NCBI RefSeq assembly: GCF_900129855.1
Contig: NZ_LT670819.1
Location: forward strand, 806,001-870,000
DNA length: 64,000 nucleotides
From: Streptomyces sp. 3214.6
Lineage (GTDB): Bacteria > Actinomycetota > Actinomycetes > Streptomycetales > Streptomycetaceae
Direction: 5' to 3'
Made by a program: the position numbers and the translations under genes. Shown here piece by piece: positions 21,003-30,633 of this stretch; within the stretch, counting starts at the first letter, position 1; the number at the start of each line of letters is the position of its first letter. The notes beneath the pieces were generated by a model, which was given only the letters and a program-made list of their open reading frames with translations, was not told the origin of the DNA and did not search any database.

Positions 21003-21209
21003 GAACGTCCTCTGAGTAAACGGGGGTTGGCATGCCCGACGCGGTGGCGTACCGCGAGCGGGAGTCGAGGAAGGCGTAGATCTTGCGCGGGTTGAACACC
21101 CACATGACTCGGTGGATCCCCTCGCGCGAGGCCGCGATACGGATCGGAACGCCTTGCGGTGCCGGGACTTCGACCCGCCGACCCAACAGCACAGATGACC
21201 GGCCACCCC

Positions 21210-21452
21210 TCAGCGATCGGGCCAGTCGGGACGATCACTTCCCCTCCGGCGGGTGCTGTACTGCTCCAGCAGTGTGTCTGCCGCAACCAGCGCCTGCTCG
21301 GCGGTACGCACTCCGGTAATGACACACAGCGTGTACTTCGCGTCCTCCAGAGCCCGGCTGGTCCGGCCAGTGGGACAGACGTCGTACTCGATCCGCGCTT
21401 GCGCGAACCGGGCGAGCGCAATGCGCACTTCCTTCTCCACAGGAACGATCAC
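21210..21452 (-). CDS. DUF5133-family protein
   Basis: About 80 residues. The C-terminal half contains ALEDAKYTLCVITGVRTAEQ and ALVAADTLLEQY, the signature of the small, regulatory-like DUF5133 family common in Streptomyces; function unknown. The GTG at 21452 was chosen because it aligns with the usual family start and has GAGGGA seven bases upstream. An ATG at 21479 would add nine residues without similarity. Confidence 0.7.
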   Translation of the reverse strand: MIVPVEKEVRIALARFAQARIEYDVCPTGRTSRALEDAKYTLCVITGVRTAEQALVAADTLLEQYSTRRRGSDRPDWPDR

Positions 21453-21828
21453 TGCGGTTCCCTCTCCCTCTTGCAACACAGTCCTTCAGGCGTCCTTACT
21501 GCTCCGGCATGTTGACCAACCGCACGCCAACTCCCCCCAACAGAGGGCGCAAAAATGGAGCCTGCCTTCACACGCACTGATTCGGCGAGTCGGCGGCTCA
21601 GTTGGCCGCCCTCACACAAGGACCACCCAGAGCACCTGTTTGTGACACCACGGCGGGAGGGACGAACTTTCACGCGCTGGCCGCTCGCCAACACAGTGTC
21701 ACACCTGGGACAGGCACTCGGTCTCTATGGTCGGGCTGCCCCGGTCAGAGCTCAAAGTCCCTTTCTGACTACGGATTTACTGTGGCACGACCGATACTCG
21801 ACCGCAGAGACACACGGGACAACATCTC
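21453..21828. other. intergenic, no recognised element
   Basis: 376 bp between divergent genes. Lower GC than neighbours. It should hold promoters for both flanking genes, but I see no clear -35/-10 pair, palindrome or hairpin. Confidence 0.5.
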
Positions 21829-23082
21829 ATGGTGCGTTTCATGGATAAATCAAAAGTCCAATCCAGGCGCGGGACTTTCGCGAGACGCATCTGGTTCCAG
21901 AGGCTGCCCGACCAGCCGACGATAACGACCCCCCGACTCCGGCACTCCGAGGCCTTCCTCAACGCCGAACGTGCACGCCTTGCCGCGCAGCCGGGTCTTG
22001 GATTTGCCGGGCTACTGGTAGTCGTTCCACTGGCCGCACTGCTCGCCTTCGGTCCGGACGGCGCCGAGAGTGCGGTGGTCATCCTCTCGCCACTGATGAC
22101 GTTCGCACTGCCGGTTCTCTCCATGGTCGCGTTCTGGTGGGAGGACTGGCCGGGTTCGAACCTGCGCCCTGGTTGGTCGGCCCTTGTGGACACGCTTTTG
22201 ATTGCAGCGGCGGGTGTTGCCCTGGCGGCCGTCGGCCAGGTGATCGTGGGCCATTTCGACGTGTCCGGCCTCTTCGACCCCACTCCGGAACTCGGCAGCG
22301 CACCCTTGTACCCCGCCGCGATACCGCTGGGACTCACGGTCTTCACCGCGATGCTGCAACTCACCCTCGTGTGCGAGGGCTGGCCGTTCAAGCGACTGCC
22401 CAGGCTGGTCGCGGGTTTCGCAGCGCTGGCACTCTCCTGGGGACTGGCTCTCCTCGTGCAGTACACGGCGTACGGATTCCGCGCGCCGGCGAGCTCCGGC
22501 CTGATCAGTCAGGATGGTCCCTTCTCGCACGAGGACCTCAGTGCCGTGTTCGCACTGTGCGGGGCGTGGCAGGTTTGGTTCTTCATCGTTTGGCGTGGCT
22601 GGCCGTTGAACAAACTCGGCCGGCGATGGCTTCGGATCACTCTGGGGAATCTGCTCGTTTTCGCCGGAACGGCGTTCAGTCTCGCTCTGCTCGACGGTTT
22701 GTTCGGCGTGGCGGCACGTACCATCCTTGCGACCGTTACCAGTTTCAGCGCAGCCGGGCTGCTGGTGGCCATGCTCTTCGAGGGAGCCTTCCGCTCCCGG
22801 ATGTCCGCCGGGTGGGAGCGGGCGACGACTCTCTGCGTCTCGGTGGTTGTGGGTGCTGGGCTCTTCGGCGGGCTGATCACCTATGCGGGCACGCTCACCT
22901 GGACAACCTCGAGTGCCGAGGGATGGGTGTCCCATGTCTGCGTGAACGCCATGGGCTCGGGCGTGCTTTTGCATGTGGGTGTCAGCCGCCGTTGGCCGCT
23001 GAAGGGTACGACCGCGCCTGTGCAGCGATCGGCAGCACATCCGCCGGCCGGCGATCCGGGGTTGAGCAGTTCGGCACCCTGA
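21829..23082 (+). CDS. polytopic membrane protein with repeated Trp-Pro motifs
   Basis: A 417-residue protein with about nine hydrophobic segments. Four copies of a short motif follow transmembrane pairs: WWEDWPGSNL, CEGWPFKRLPRL, WRGWPLNKLGRRW and RRWPLKG. The shared pattern is (E/R)-(G/D)-W-P-x-x-x-L. The regular placement implies an internally repeated topology with the motifs at equivalent membrane interfaces. I do not recognise the family. The N-terminus (about 60 residues) is cytoplasmic-type and basic. It is followed by a LuxR-type regulator on the same strand 104 bp downstream. Confidence 0.65.
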   Translation: MVRFMDKSKVQSRRGTFARRIWFQRLPDQPTITTPRLRHSEAFLNAERARLAAQPGLGFAGLLVVVPLAALLAFGPDGAESAVVILSPLMTFALPVLSMVAFWWEDWPGSNLRPGWSALVDTLLIAAAGVALAAVGQVIVGHFDVSGLFDPTPELGSAPLYPAAIPLGLTVFTAMLQLTLVCEGWPFKRLPRLVAGFAALALSWGLALLVQYTAYGFRAPASSGLISQDGPFSHEDLSAVFALCGAWQVWFFIVWRGWPLNKLGRRWLRITLGNLLVFAGTAFSLALLDGLFGVAARTILATVTSFSAAGLLVAMLFEGAFRSRMSAGWERATTLCVSVVVGAGLFGGLITYAGTLTWTTSSAEGWVSHVCVNAMGSGVLLHVGVSRRWPLKGTTAPVQRSAAHPPAGDPGLSSSAP

Positions 23083-23186
23083 CAATGCCGGAACTCCCTT
23101 TGCGTCCCCGAACCGGAGCTCACCGTGACGTCATCATTTCGGCCTTGATCGACTACGGTGTTGTTATCCTCCCGTAGGGGGTCAAG

Positions 23187-25931
23187 GTGAGCGGACAGGG
23201 TCGTAAGCAACTGCGCGGTCGGCGCCGCGAGTGCAATGCGCTTGAGGAGCTGGCGTCGAAAGTCGAGGCCGGGCAGAGCTCAGCTCTTGTCCTACGCGGT
23301 GAAGCGGGAATAGGAAAGTCTGCTCTGCTCGATCATCTGGCTGGGTACGTCGCCGGATACCGCGTCGCTCGTAGTGCGGGTGCCGAGTCGGAGATGGAAC
23401 TCCCGTTCGCAGGCCTGCACCAGTTGTGTGCACCATTCCTCGGTCACGCCGCCTCTCTTCCGCTTCCGCAGCAAGAAGCGCTGACCACTGCGTTCGGGGT
23501 CAGCACCGGCCCACCACCGGACCGGTTCCTGGTCGGTCTCGCCGTACTCGGACTGCTGACCGAGGTGGCCGCCGAGAAGCCGCTGTTCTGCTTGGTGGAC
23601 GACGCGCAGTGGCTCGACCGGGTATCCGCACAGACCCTGGCCTTCGTGACACGGCGGATGCTCGCTGAATCCCTCGCACTGGTGTTCGCCACGCGTGAAC
23701 TGAAGGCACGCGACGAGTTCGCCGGACTGCCTGAACTGACGATCGACGGCCTCGACAACAGCGACGCCCTCGCGCTTCTGGCTTCGGAGGCCGGCGGCCC
23801 CTTGGACGAACGAGTCCGCGACCGAATCCTCGCGGAAGCCCGCGGCAACCCCCTCGCACTTCTGGAACTTCCGCACAGCCGGGAAGAGACGGAAGCCATT
23901 GACGGATTCGGCCTGCCGGACCCCGGACCGGTGACCGGCCGCATCGAGCGGAGCTACCTCGAGCGGGTCCGCTCGCTCCCGCCCTCGACGCAGCGACTGC
24001 TGCTGGCAGCCGCCGCCGAACCGATCGGCGACGTGACACTCCTCAGACGCGCAGCGGCGCTCCTGGACATCGATCCTGAAGCGGCAGGCCCGGCAGTGGC
24101 AGCGGGGCTGTTCGACATCGGTGCTCTGGTGCGTTTCAAGCATCCGCTTCTGCGCTCGGCAATCTACCGGTCGGCCGAACTCGCGGAGCTGCGAGAGATC
24201 CACCGTGTCCTGGCAGAGGTGACCGACCCCGGCCACGATCCCGACCGGCGTGCATGGCACCTGGCACGATCAACCGTGCGGCCCGACGAGGCGATCGCCG
24301 CCGAACTGGAGTCATCCGCCGTGCGGGCGCAGGCGCGCGGCGGCACCGCCGCGGCCGCGGCGTTTCTCGCACACGCGGCTGTATTGACTCCGCAGCCCCG
24401 GCGGAAAGCGACGCGTGCCCTCGCGGCAGCTCAAGCGAAGCTTCGCGCCGGTGCACCAGCCGCGGCGCGTGATCTGCTGACCCTCGCCGAGAGCGGAGTC
24501 CTGGACGAGATCGGTCACGCTCGCGTGCACCTCACCCACGCTCAGATCGCCTTCGCCTCCAGCCGCGGCGCCGAAGCGCTCCCCCTCCTGCTGGCCGCCG
24601 CGCAGCGCTTGGTGCCGCTGGACGTCGGCCTGGCTCGCGAGACGTTTCTGGACACCGTGTCAGCGGCTATGTTCGCAGGGCGGCTCGCTGTTGGGGCTAC
24701 GGTGCGAGAGGTGGCGGAAGCGGCGCACAGGACGTCACCGTCCAACACACGGCCGCCACGCAACGCCGACCTTCTCATGGATGCCTTGGCCACCCGGTTC
24801 ACCAGTGGGTACCGCGACGCCGTCGTCGGCGCGCGTGACGCGGTGACCGGGCTCCGTCAGGAGACCGACCCCGAGCAGGTCCTGCGCTGGTCATGGTTGG
24901 GCGGCGCCCTCGCTGCCGATATGTGGGACGACGAAGGTTGGACTGAGCTGGCGACACGCCACGTGCAGACCACCCGCGCCGTCGGCGCGCTGACAGAGTT
25001 GCCCCTCGCGCTCCACTCACGGTCAGTCGTCCACACGTTCGCCGGTGAACTGGACGCGGCGGAACTACTCATCGCGGAGAGCCTCAGTGTCCAGGAGGCC
25101 GCCGGCAGCAACAGCTTCACGCCCTACGGAACGATTACCCTCGCCGCCTGGCAAGGAAGGGAACGCGAGGCCGTAACGCTTATCAGGGCCAGCCAGGACG
25201 AGGCCATCAATCGCGGTGAAGGCGCCGGCCTGTCCGTCGGCCATCGGGCCGCAGCAGTGCTCTACAACGGTTTGGGCCGATACGAGGAGGCATTCGACTC
25301 CGCCCGTCAGGCGAGCGCGCACCCGCAGGATGTCGCCGTATACAACTGGGGATTGACTGAACTGGTGGAGGCCGCAGTTCGCAGCGGTCACCGTGAGGCG
25401 GCCGAGGCCGCACTGGCCGAACTGACCCGGGCCACCGAAGCCGCGGGCACGGACTGGGCCTTGGGGGTTCAGGCACGCTCGCAGGCTCTGCTCGGCCAGG
25501 AGGACTCTGCCGAAGAGCTCTACCGCGAGGCTATCGAGCGACTCGGACGTACTCGGGTCAGGACGGATCTGGCACGGGCACACCTGGTGTACGGCGAATG
25601 GCTGCGCCGGCAGAACCGCCGCGTCGACGCCCGCGAGCAACTTCGCATGGCGCACACCCTCTTCAGTCAATTCGGCGCCGGCGCCTTCGCCGAGCGCTCC
25701 GTCCGCGAACTGCGGGCCGCCGGCGAGACCGTGACCCGTCGGACTGGTGCCGCCCCGGCGACGCTGACCCCCCAGGAAACGCAGATCGCGCAACTGGCCC
25801 GTGCGGGGCTCACCAACACCGAGATCGGCGCGCAGCTGTTCCTCAGCCCCCACACCGTGGAATGGCACCTGCGCAAGGTGTACGCCAAACTCAACATCAC
25901 TTCTCGCCGGCTCCTGCGCACGGCGTTCTGA
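23187..25931 (+). CDS. large LuxR-type (LAL) ATP-binding transcriptional regulator
   Basis: A 914-residue LAL regulator. The Walker A motif is GEAGIGKS at about 38-45 and Walker B LFCLVDDAQWLD at about 127-138. A helical TPR-like middle extends to about 840. The C-terminal LuxR helix-turn-helix is LTPQETQIAQLARAG, then NTEIGAQLFLSPHTVEWHLR. The GTG start follows an AGGGGGTCAAG region. Regulators of this size typically activate secondary-metabolite or sugar-use operons after binding ATP and a ligand. A truncated paralogue lies 1.2 kb away on the other strand (27165-28064). Confidence 0.9.
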   Translation: MSGQGRKQLRGRRRECNALEELASKVEAGQSSALVLRGEAGIGKSALLDHLAGYVAGYRVARSAGAESEMELPFAGLHQLCAPFLGHAASLPLPQQEALTTAFGVSTGPPPDRFLVGLAVLGLLTEVAAEKPLFCLVDDAQWLDRVSAQTLAFVTRRMLAESLALVFATRELKARDEFAGLPELTIDGLDNSDALALLASEAGGPLDERVRDRILAEARGNPLALLELPHSREETEAIDGFGLPDPGPVTGRIERSYLERVRSLPPSTQRLLLAAAAEPIGDVTLLRRAAALLDIDPEAAGPAVAAGLFDIGALVRFKHPLLRSAIYRSAELAELREIHRVLAEVTDPGHDPDRRAWHLARSTVRPDEAIAAELESSAVRAQARGGTAAAAAFLAHAAVLTPQPRRKATRALAAAQAKLRAGAPAAARDLLTLAESGVLDEIGHARVHLTHAQIAFASSRGAEALPLLLAAAQRLVPLDVGLARETFLDTVSAAMFAGRLAVGATVREVAEAAHRTSPSNTRPPRNADLLMDALATRFTSGYRDAVVGARDAVTGLRQETDPEQVLRWSWLGGALAADMWDDEGWTELATRHVQTTRAVGALTELPLALHSRSVVHTFAGELDAAELLIAESLSVQEAAGSNSFTPYGTITLAAWQGREREAVTLIRASQDEAINRGEGAGLSVGHRAAAVLYNGLGRYEEAFDSARQASAHPQDVAVYNWGLTELVEAAVRSGHREAAEAALAELTRATEAAGTDWALGVQARSQALLGQEDSAEELYREAIERLGRTRVRTDLARAHLVYGEWLRRQNRRVDAREQLRMAHTLFSQFGAGAFAERSVRELRAAGETVTRRTGAAPATLTPQETQIAQLARAGLTNTEIGAQLFLSPHTVEWHLRKVYAKLNITSRRLLRTAF

Positions 25932-26243
25932 CCGGTACGCCGCCCCGGACCCACTGATCTCGGCAGTGATGGAGCCGCTGGCCACCGACGCGAGACCAAC
26001 AGTCCAGCGACTTGACGGACCAGCCCCAGGGACTCTCCACGGGGTGACCACGAAGCCACCTACGGCCTGTCAAGGGCGCGACCAGGTGCCTCTCTGCGGG
26101 AACCTGATGTCAGCCGCCCTTCAAGGGGGAAATCGCTGACTCAGTCCGGTCGACACTGCAAACGCCCCGGGTCTCTCGGAAAAGGGACGGTAATCAATCC
26201 ATGGGGTAGACCAGAAACGGCGCCGATGAGTCCGAACACGTTC
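25932..26243. other. convergent intergenic region, no recognised element
   Basis: 312 bp between the 3' ends of the LAL regulator and the sigma factor. No convincing gene, hairpin or repeat was found. Confidence 0.5.
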
Positions 26244-26957
26244 TTACGCGGCCTGCACCCCGGCCGGCCTCGTGGCTCGACCTGTCGGGCCGGTCTCCGT
26301 CAGGAGGGCCTGCTCCAGGCGGGCCAGGTTGCCTCCCTGTGCCGCCGCGAGGAAGGCCTGCACAAGACGGCGATGGCTGATGGAGTCCACCGGTTGCCGG
26401 TGACGCTTCGCACCCAGTCGCCGTTGTGCGCGAGTGACCTGCTGCCTGGCGTTGGCGACGCTGAGATGCAGAAGGCCGGCAATCCGCTCGTACGGATAAC
26501 CGAACCCCTCCCGGAGGACGAAGGCTGTGCGCTGCGGAGGTGTCAACGTCTCCAGAAGCAGAGAGACCGCTCGCTCCACGGTGTCTTGCTGCTCGGCTCC
26601 TGATTCCGGGCTGGGGCTCGGGTCCAATGCCTCCGGAAGCCAAGGGGTGGCGCTGCGTTCCCGGCGTCTGTACGCCGATTGGACCGAGTTGATCGCCAGC
26701 CTGACGGTGATCGTCCGCAGTAGCGCCTGGGGGCGTCGCACTGACGTTCGATCGGTGCACTGCAGTCGCAGCCATACCTCCTGGACCACCTCTTCGGCCT
26801 CGCTCTCGTTGTCGAGGATGCGATGGGCGATCTTGAGGAGTGCCGGCCGATTCCGCAGGTATATGGACGCCGCATCCTCCAGATCATCAATTGTCGAGGG
26901 CGATGCGTGACCGCCGGCCATCGGCAATTGTCCGGCTTCGAGCAGGTACCTGTCCAT
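26244..26957 (-). CDS. ECF sigma factor, SigJ/ECF41-like with shortened C-terminus
   Basis: 237 residues. Sigma region 2 is at about 30-95 (IAHRILDNESEAEEVVQEVW, with RTITVRLAINSV after it) and region 4 at about 135-190 (TPPQRTAFVLREGFGYPYER, then HLSVANARQQVTRAQRRL). The sequence then starts the linker of the SnoaL-like extension (LVQAFLAAAQGGNLARLEQAL) but stops within about 20 residues instead of ~100. GGAGGA seven bases before the ATG at 26957 fixes the start. In ECF41 sigmas the extension tunes activity, so this form may be unusually active or in decay. No anti-sigma gene is visible nearby. Confidence 0.8.
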   Translation of the reverse strand: MDRYLLEAGQLPMAGGHASPSTIDDLEDAASIYLRNRPALLKIAHRILDNESEAEEVVQEVWLRLQCTDRTSVRRPQALLRTITVRLAINSVQSAYRRRERSATPWLPEALDPSPSPESGAEQQDTVERAVSLLLETLTPPQRTAFVLREGFGYPYERIAGLLHLSVANARQQVTRAQRRLGAKRHRQPVDSISHRRLVQAFLAAAQGGNLARLEQALLTETGPTGRATRPAGVQAA

Positions 26958-27164
26958 GGTTGGATCCTCCGCTGGGTGGGTCAGCAACCCGGAAATTCGA
27001 GCTGCGACCAACCTCGCGCCGAGCACGCGTGGCCCGCGCCTTCAAGGCTCCGTGGGACCCCGTGGGGAACTGCGTGGTGATGCCGTGGTGAGTCCGTGGG
27101 CGCCCCGCTCGGCCGTGGGCTTGGACAGGACCTACGCCGAGCGCGGGCGACGTGTTGAACACGG

Positions 27165-28064
27165 CTAGCGTGTGGCCGTCAGGCCTTCCGGCCGCACCGA
27201 AGAGATCTCTTTGCGGGAGGAGATACCCAACTTCGCGAACACCTTGCGCAAATGCCAATCGACCGTATGGGGGCTGAGGAACAGTCGGGCGCCGATCTCC
27301 GGGTTGGTGAAACCCTCCTTGGCAAGCCGCGCGATCTCGACTTCTTTTGGCGTGAGGACCGCCGGCGCGACTGAGGCTCGTTTGCGCACCTTCGCTCCCG
27401 CAGCCTGGAGCTCACGTCGTGCGCGCTCCGCGAATGCCTCGGCGCCCGCCTCGCTGAGCATCTCGTGCGCTTCGCTCAGCCGTTCACGAGCGTCCGCTGA
27501 TCGACCTTCACTTCGCAGCCACTCACCGTATCTGAGTCGGGCGCGGGCGCTGTCCATCCGGGCCTGCGTGCTGTCGAGCAGCTCGATGGCTTCTCGGTGC
27601 AGATCCTCGGCTGTCCTTCCGTCGCTCACCAGGGCACGGGTAGCCGCCGAAATACCGAGTGCCCAGGTGGTCTTGCTGGCCTGGGCCATCTCTTCGATCA
27701 TCCGCGCGGCTTCGGCCGCCCTGGGTGTTCGCCCCAACCGTACGGCTGCTTCGACCAGTTCCACCCTGGACTGGAGGGACAAGCCGAGTTCCTGGGGGTT
27801 CTCGCATCCACGTTCTGCGCACGCGTAGGCCTCTTCGTATCGCCCAAGGCCGTTGTAGAGCACTGCCAAGGCCCATTGCGTGGCTGTCGTCACCTTTCCC
27901 TCGTCCTGCAGGAGACGGTCTTGCGTGAGCGCTTCGATCGCCTGATAGGTCGTGGACTCCCGCCCCTTGAAGGGTTCCAGAACCAGTGCGCCGTAGTGCG
28001 CGAAGAAACTGCTGCCCGTCGCTGTCGGCAACGGCTGAATTTGGGACCAGTTCGAACGGTTCAA
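27165..28064 (-). pseudogene. C-terminal third of a LAL regulator, 5' part lost
   Basis: About 299 residues align with the last third of the intact LAL regulator at 23187: a helical domain (ALAVLYNGLGRYEEAYACAE) and a complete LuxR domain (NPEIGARLFLSPHTVDWHLR). The ATPase half is absent. Similarity begins around TATGSSFFAHYG, about 30-40 bp inside the IS21 element's left end at 28067. It was probably separated from its 5' part by the insertion and a following deletion. A short LuxR protein could still be made. Confidence 0.75.
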
Positions 28065-28066
28065 TC

Positions 28067-28081
28067 GTGAGCCACTGTGCG
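28067..28081. repeat. IS21 left terminal inverted repeat
   Basis: GTGAGCCACTGTGCG; 14 of 15 bases match the complement of 30273-30287. Confidence 0.8.
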
Positions 28082-28095
28082 GCCTCGGTTGTTCG

Positions 28096-28956
28096 TCAGT
28101 CGTTGTCGGTGGCGGTGGGGACGCGGCCGAGTTCGCGGCCCTTCATGCGGTAGGACTCGCCTTTGAGGGAGTGGACCTCGGCGTGGTGGACGAGTCGGTC
28201 GATCATGGCGGCGGCGACGGTCTCGTCGCCGAAGGTCTCTCCCCAGCGTCCGAAGGGTTTGTTCGAGGTGACGATCACGCTGGCTCTCTCGTATCTGTTC
28301 GAGACGAGCTGGAAGAACAGGTTCGCGGCCTCGGCCTCGAACGGGATGTAGCCGACCTCGTCGATCACGATCAGCGGGTAGCGGCCGAGCTTGACCAGTT
28401 CGTCTTGGAGCCGGCCGCTCTGGTGGGCGGCGGCAAGGCGGTCGACCCACTGGGCGGCGGTGGCGAACGCGACCCGGTGGCCGGCCTGGCAGGCCCGGAC
28501 GGCGAGTCCGGTCGCCAGGTGGGTCTTGCCGGTGCCCGGCGGTCCCAGGAAGACGGCGTTCTCTTTGGCCGCTATGAAGTCCAATGTTCCCAGGTGTGCG
28601 AGTTGTTGGCGCGTCAGACCACGCAGATGAGTGAGATCGAGCTCCTCGATGGTCTTGATGGCGGGGAAGCGGGCGGCGCGGATGCGGCCCTCGCCGCCGT
28701 GGGAGTCGCGGGCGGAGACCTCGCGCTGCAGGCAGGCGACCAGGTACTCGGTGTGGGTCCACGATTCGGTGCGGGCGCGTTCGGCCAGGCGCTCGGCGGC
28801 GTCCAGCAGGGCCGGGGCCTTCATGGCACGGGCGAGGAAAGCCAGGTCGGCGGCGGTCTGCCGGCCCGTGCGGGCGCTCTGGCCGTCGGGCTTGGCCGCG
28901 CCGGCCGCGTCCGCGGTGGGAGGGTGTGTTTTCGCGGGGGCGGTGGTTGGGGCCAT
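28096..28956 (-). CDS. istB: IS21 helper ATPase IstB
   Basis: 286 residues. AAA+ ATPase with Walker A FLGPPGTGKTHLA at about 136-148 and Walker B PLIVIDEVGYIPF at about 193-205; sensor region SVIVTSNKPFGRWGETFGD. It matches IstB, which oligomerises on target DNA and activates the IstA transposase. The N-terminal ~40 residues are low complexity. Its ATG shares one base with the istA stop (TGATG), so the two are translationally coupled. Confidence 0.92.
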   Translation of the reverse strand: MAPTTAPAKTHPPTADAAGAAKPDGQSARTGRQTAADLAFLARAMKAPALLDAAERLAERARTESWTHTEYLVACLQREVSARDSHGGEGRIRAARFPAIKTIEELDLTHLRGLTRQQLAHLGTLDFIAAKENAVFLGPPGTGKTHLATGLAVRACQAGHRVAFATAAQWVDRLAAAHQSGRLQDELVKLGRYPLIVIDEVGYIPFEAEAANLFFQLVSNRYERASVIVTSNKPFGRWGETFGDETVAAAMIDRLVHHAEVHSLKGESYRMKGRELGRVPTATDND

Positions 28957-30221
28957 CAGGTGTCCTCCTTCCCGCCGCCGCCCTCGATGAGGGTGAACAT
29001 GCGGTCGTAGGTGCCCAGCTCGCGTTGTTCGACCTCGATGCCGAGGCTGTCGGGGGCCAGGGCCGCGGCCCTGGCGGTGGCCGCCCGGGCCGCCTGCTGG
29101 TGGATCACCTCACCGCGCAGGTTCCGGGCCGCCGCGGCGTGCTCGGGGTCGGTCAGGCTCTGATGCCTGGCCCAGCAGCGGGCATGACGGGCCACCAGGT
29201 CGTCGCCGCAGGTCACGGTGATCTCCTCGGTGTCGGCGTGCACCGTGACGATGTGGCCGATCGCGCGGGGGTGGACGGAGTAGTCGTTGGTGTCGACGCG
29301 GATGTAGTGGTCCCGGCCCAGACGGGTGCGAAGCGGCCACCAGTGGGGCGGGCCGACGGGCGGGATGGCGAGCATCGACGCCCGGTCGCGCTCCCAACGG
29401 TCGATCGGCCGGGCGTCGATGACGCGGTGATGGCGCCGGTTGGCGATCTGCAGCCAGGCGGTCAGCTGGGCATTGAAGTCGTCCGGGCCGGAGAAGAGGC
29501 GGCCGGGCAGGAAGCTGGTCTCCAGGTAGCCGTTCGCGCGCTCGACCAGGCCCTTCGCCTCCGGGTCCCGGGGCCGGCAGAGGTGCACCCGGATGGCGAG
29601 CAGGCCCGCGAACGCGGCAAACTCGCTGGTCAGGCGTCCCTTGCCGACTCCGGCTTCGTTGTCCCAGACCAGCATCTTCGGCACGGCTCCCCAAGCGGTC
29701 AGCAGCCGCCAGTGGGCGTCGATCAGATCGCCCGTCTGCCGTGAGGGCAGCATCCGAGCCGTGATCACCCGCGAATAACCGGACACCATGACCAGCACCG
29801 GCGGCCGCCCGCTCTGGCCGTAACCGAGCGGGATGTCCACGGCCGGGAACCACAGGTCGCACTGCGCGAGCTCACCCGGCTCATAGACCGTCCGCGAGAC
29901 GGGGTCCACCGGCAGATAAGCCGGCCGCAGCTCACGCACCCGCTCCCGCAGAATCGTCAGCCCCCGCTCCCAGCCGATCCGCTCCGCGATCACCGTCACG
30001 GGCATCGTCGGCGTCTGTTTCAGCAGCTCCCGCACGGCAGGCTCCACCGCGTCCACCGCCGAGCCCTTCGGCGCCCGCCGATACCGCGGCGGACGGTCCG
30101 AGGCCAAAGCCCGCAGCACGGTGTTCCTGGAGATCCCCAGCTGACGGGCCACCGCACGAGCCGACAGCCCCTCCACCCGGTGCATGCGGCGGATCTCAGC
30201 CCAGTCCTCCACGTGGATCAC
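28956..30221 (-). CDS. istA: IS21 transposase IstA
   Basis: 421 residues. An N-terminal helix-turn-helix (GLSARAVARQLGISRNTVLR) is followed by a DDE integrase core with the first acidic residue in ELAQCDLWFP, the second in KMLVWDNEAG and the Glu in DPEAKGLVERANGYLE. A C-terminal beta domain follows. Full family length with no disruption seen. It cleaves and joins the element ends together with IstB. Confidence 0.92.
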   Translation of the reverse strand: MIHVEDWAEIRRMHRVEGLSARAVARQLGISRNTVLRALASDRPPRYRRAPKGSAVDAVEPAVRELLKQTPTMPVTVIAERIGWERGLTILRERVRELRPAYLPVDPVSRTVYEPGELAQCDLWFPAVDIPLGYGQSGRPPVLVMVSGYSRVITARMLPSRQTGDLIDAHWRLLTAWGAVPKMLVWDNEAGVGKGRLTSEFAAFAGLLAIRVHLCRPRDPEAKGLVERANGYLETSFLPGRLFSGPDDFNAQLTAWLQIANRRHHRVIDARPIDRWERDRASMLAIPPVGPPHWWPLRTRLGRDHYIRVDTNDYSVHPRAIGHIVTVHADTEEITVTCGDDLVARHARCWARHQSLTDPEHAAAARNLRGEVIHQQAARAATARAAALAPDSLGIEVEQRELGTYDRMFTLIEGGGGKEDT

Positions 30222-30272
30222 CCTCTCTTCCTCCCGACCTCAGCACCAGTGAAGTCAGGATGATCAAGAGAT

Positions 30273-30287
30273 CGCAGAGTGGCTCAC
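30273..30287. repeat. IS21 right terminal inverted repeat
   Basis: Complement reads GTGAGCCACTCTGCG; pairs with the left end at 28067-28081. Confidence 0.8.
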
Positions 30288-30457
30288 TTTTCATCCGCCG
30301 TCCGTGGCCCTCGTTTCACCCGTTGCCGAGAGACCGGATTGCCGACATCCCCAAGTAGAAGGCGCCGAGCGAGCTTTCCCGGAGCTCACCGGCATCACAG
30401 AAGCATCGGTTTCGGCCGGAACGAGCCCCTCCAGCGTCCCGGACGGAATCAGCCCCC

Positions 30458-30544
30458 GTCAGGGCAGACAGAAGCACCTCCAGCGCGCCACGGGATTTAC
30501 CACGCTCCCGGGGCGCACCGAAGGTGCGCTGAGTCTCTGACCTG
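30458..30544. repeat. 87-bp direct repeat, copy 1
   Basis: This copy differs from 31375-31461 at only four of 87 positions. Each contains the perfect hairpin GCGCACC-GAA-GGTGCGC (here 30513-30529). It begins GTCAGGGCAGACAGAAG and ends CTGACCTG. It lies in a 346-bp gene-free stretch right of the IS21 element. Short frames on both strands of the two copies give similar peptides only because the DNA is repeated. The structure fits a small non-autonomous mobile or REP-like element. Confidence 0.7.
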
Positions 30545-30633
30545 ACCTGCACCTATGTGCAGTGCCTAGTAAACGTGCAGGTCAGAGTGTTGCGATCGTC
30601 GTGCAGGCTGCTCGATTTGTGGGGACGGTGGGG

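Larger units (their letters stand above)
28067..30287 (-). mobile_element. IS21-family insertion sequence
   Basis: About 2.2 kb carrying istA and istB, bounded by inverted repeats GTGAGCCACTGTGCG (from 28067) and GTGAGCCACTCTGCG (complement, ending at 30287). The pair differs at one of 15 positions and has the TG...CA ends typical of the family. The flanks (TTCAATC left, TTTTCATC right) are not an exact target duplication, so one flank has been altered. Both genes look intact, so the element may be active. Confidence 0.85.

Noticed and set aside
21003..21192. Minus-strand frame with VMWVFNPRKIYAFLDSRSR
   Set aside because: Looks slightly protein-like but has no clean start or family match and runs into the cupin remnant in another frame; may be a decayed fragment, not supported enough to list.
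28060..30294. Target-site duplication around the IS21 element
   Set aside because: TTCAATC and TTTTCATC are only partly alike; no exact repeat of 4-8 bp borders both ends.
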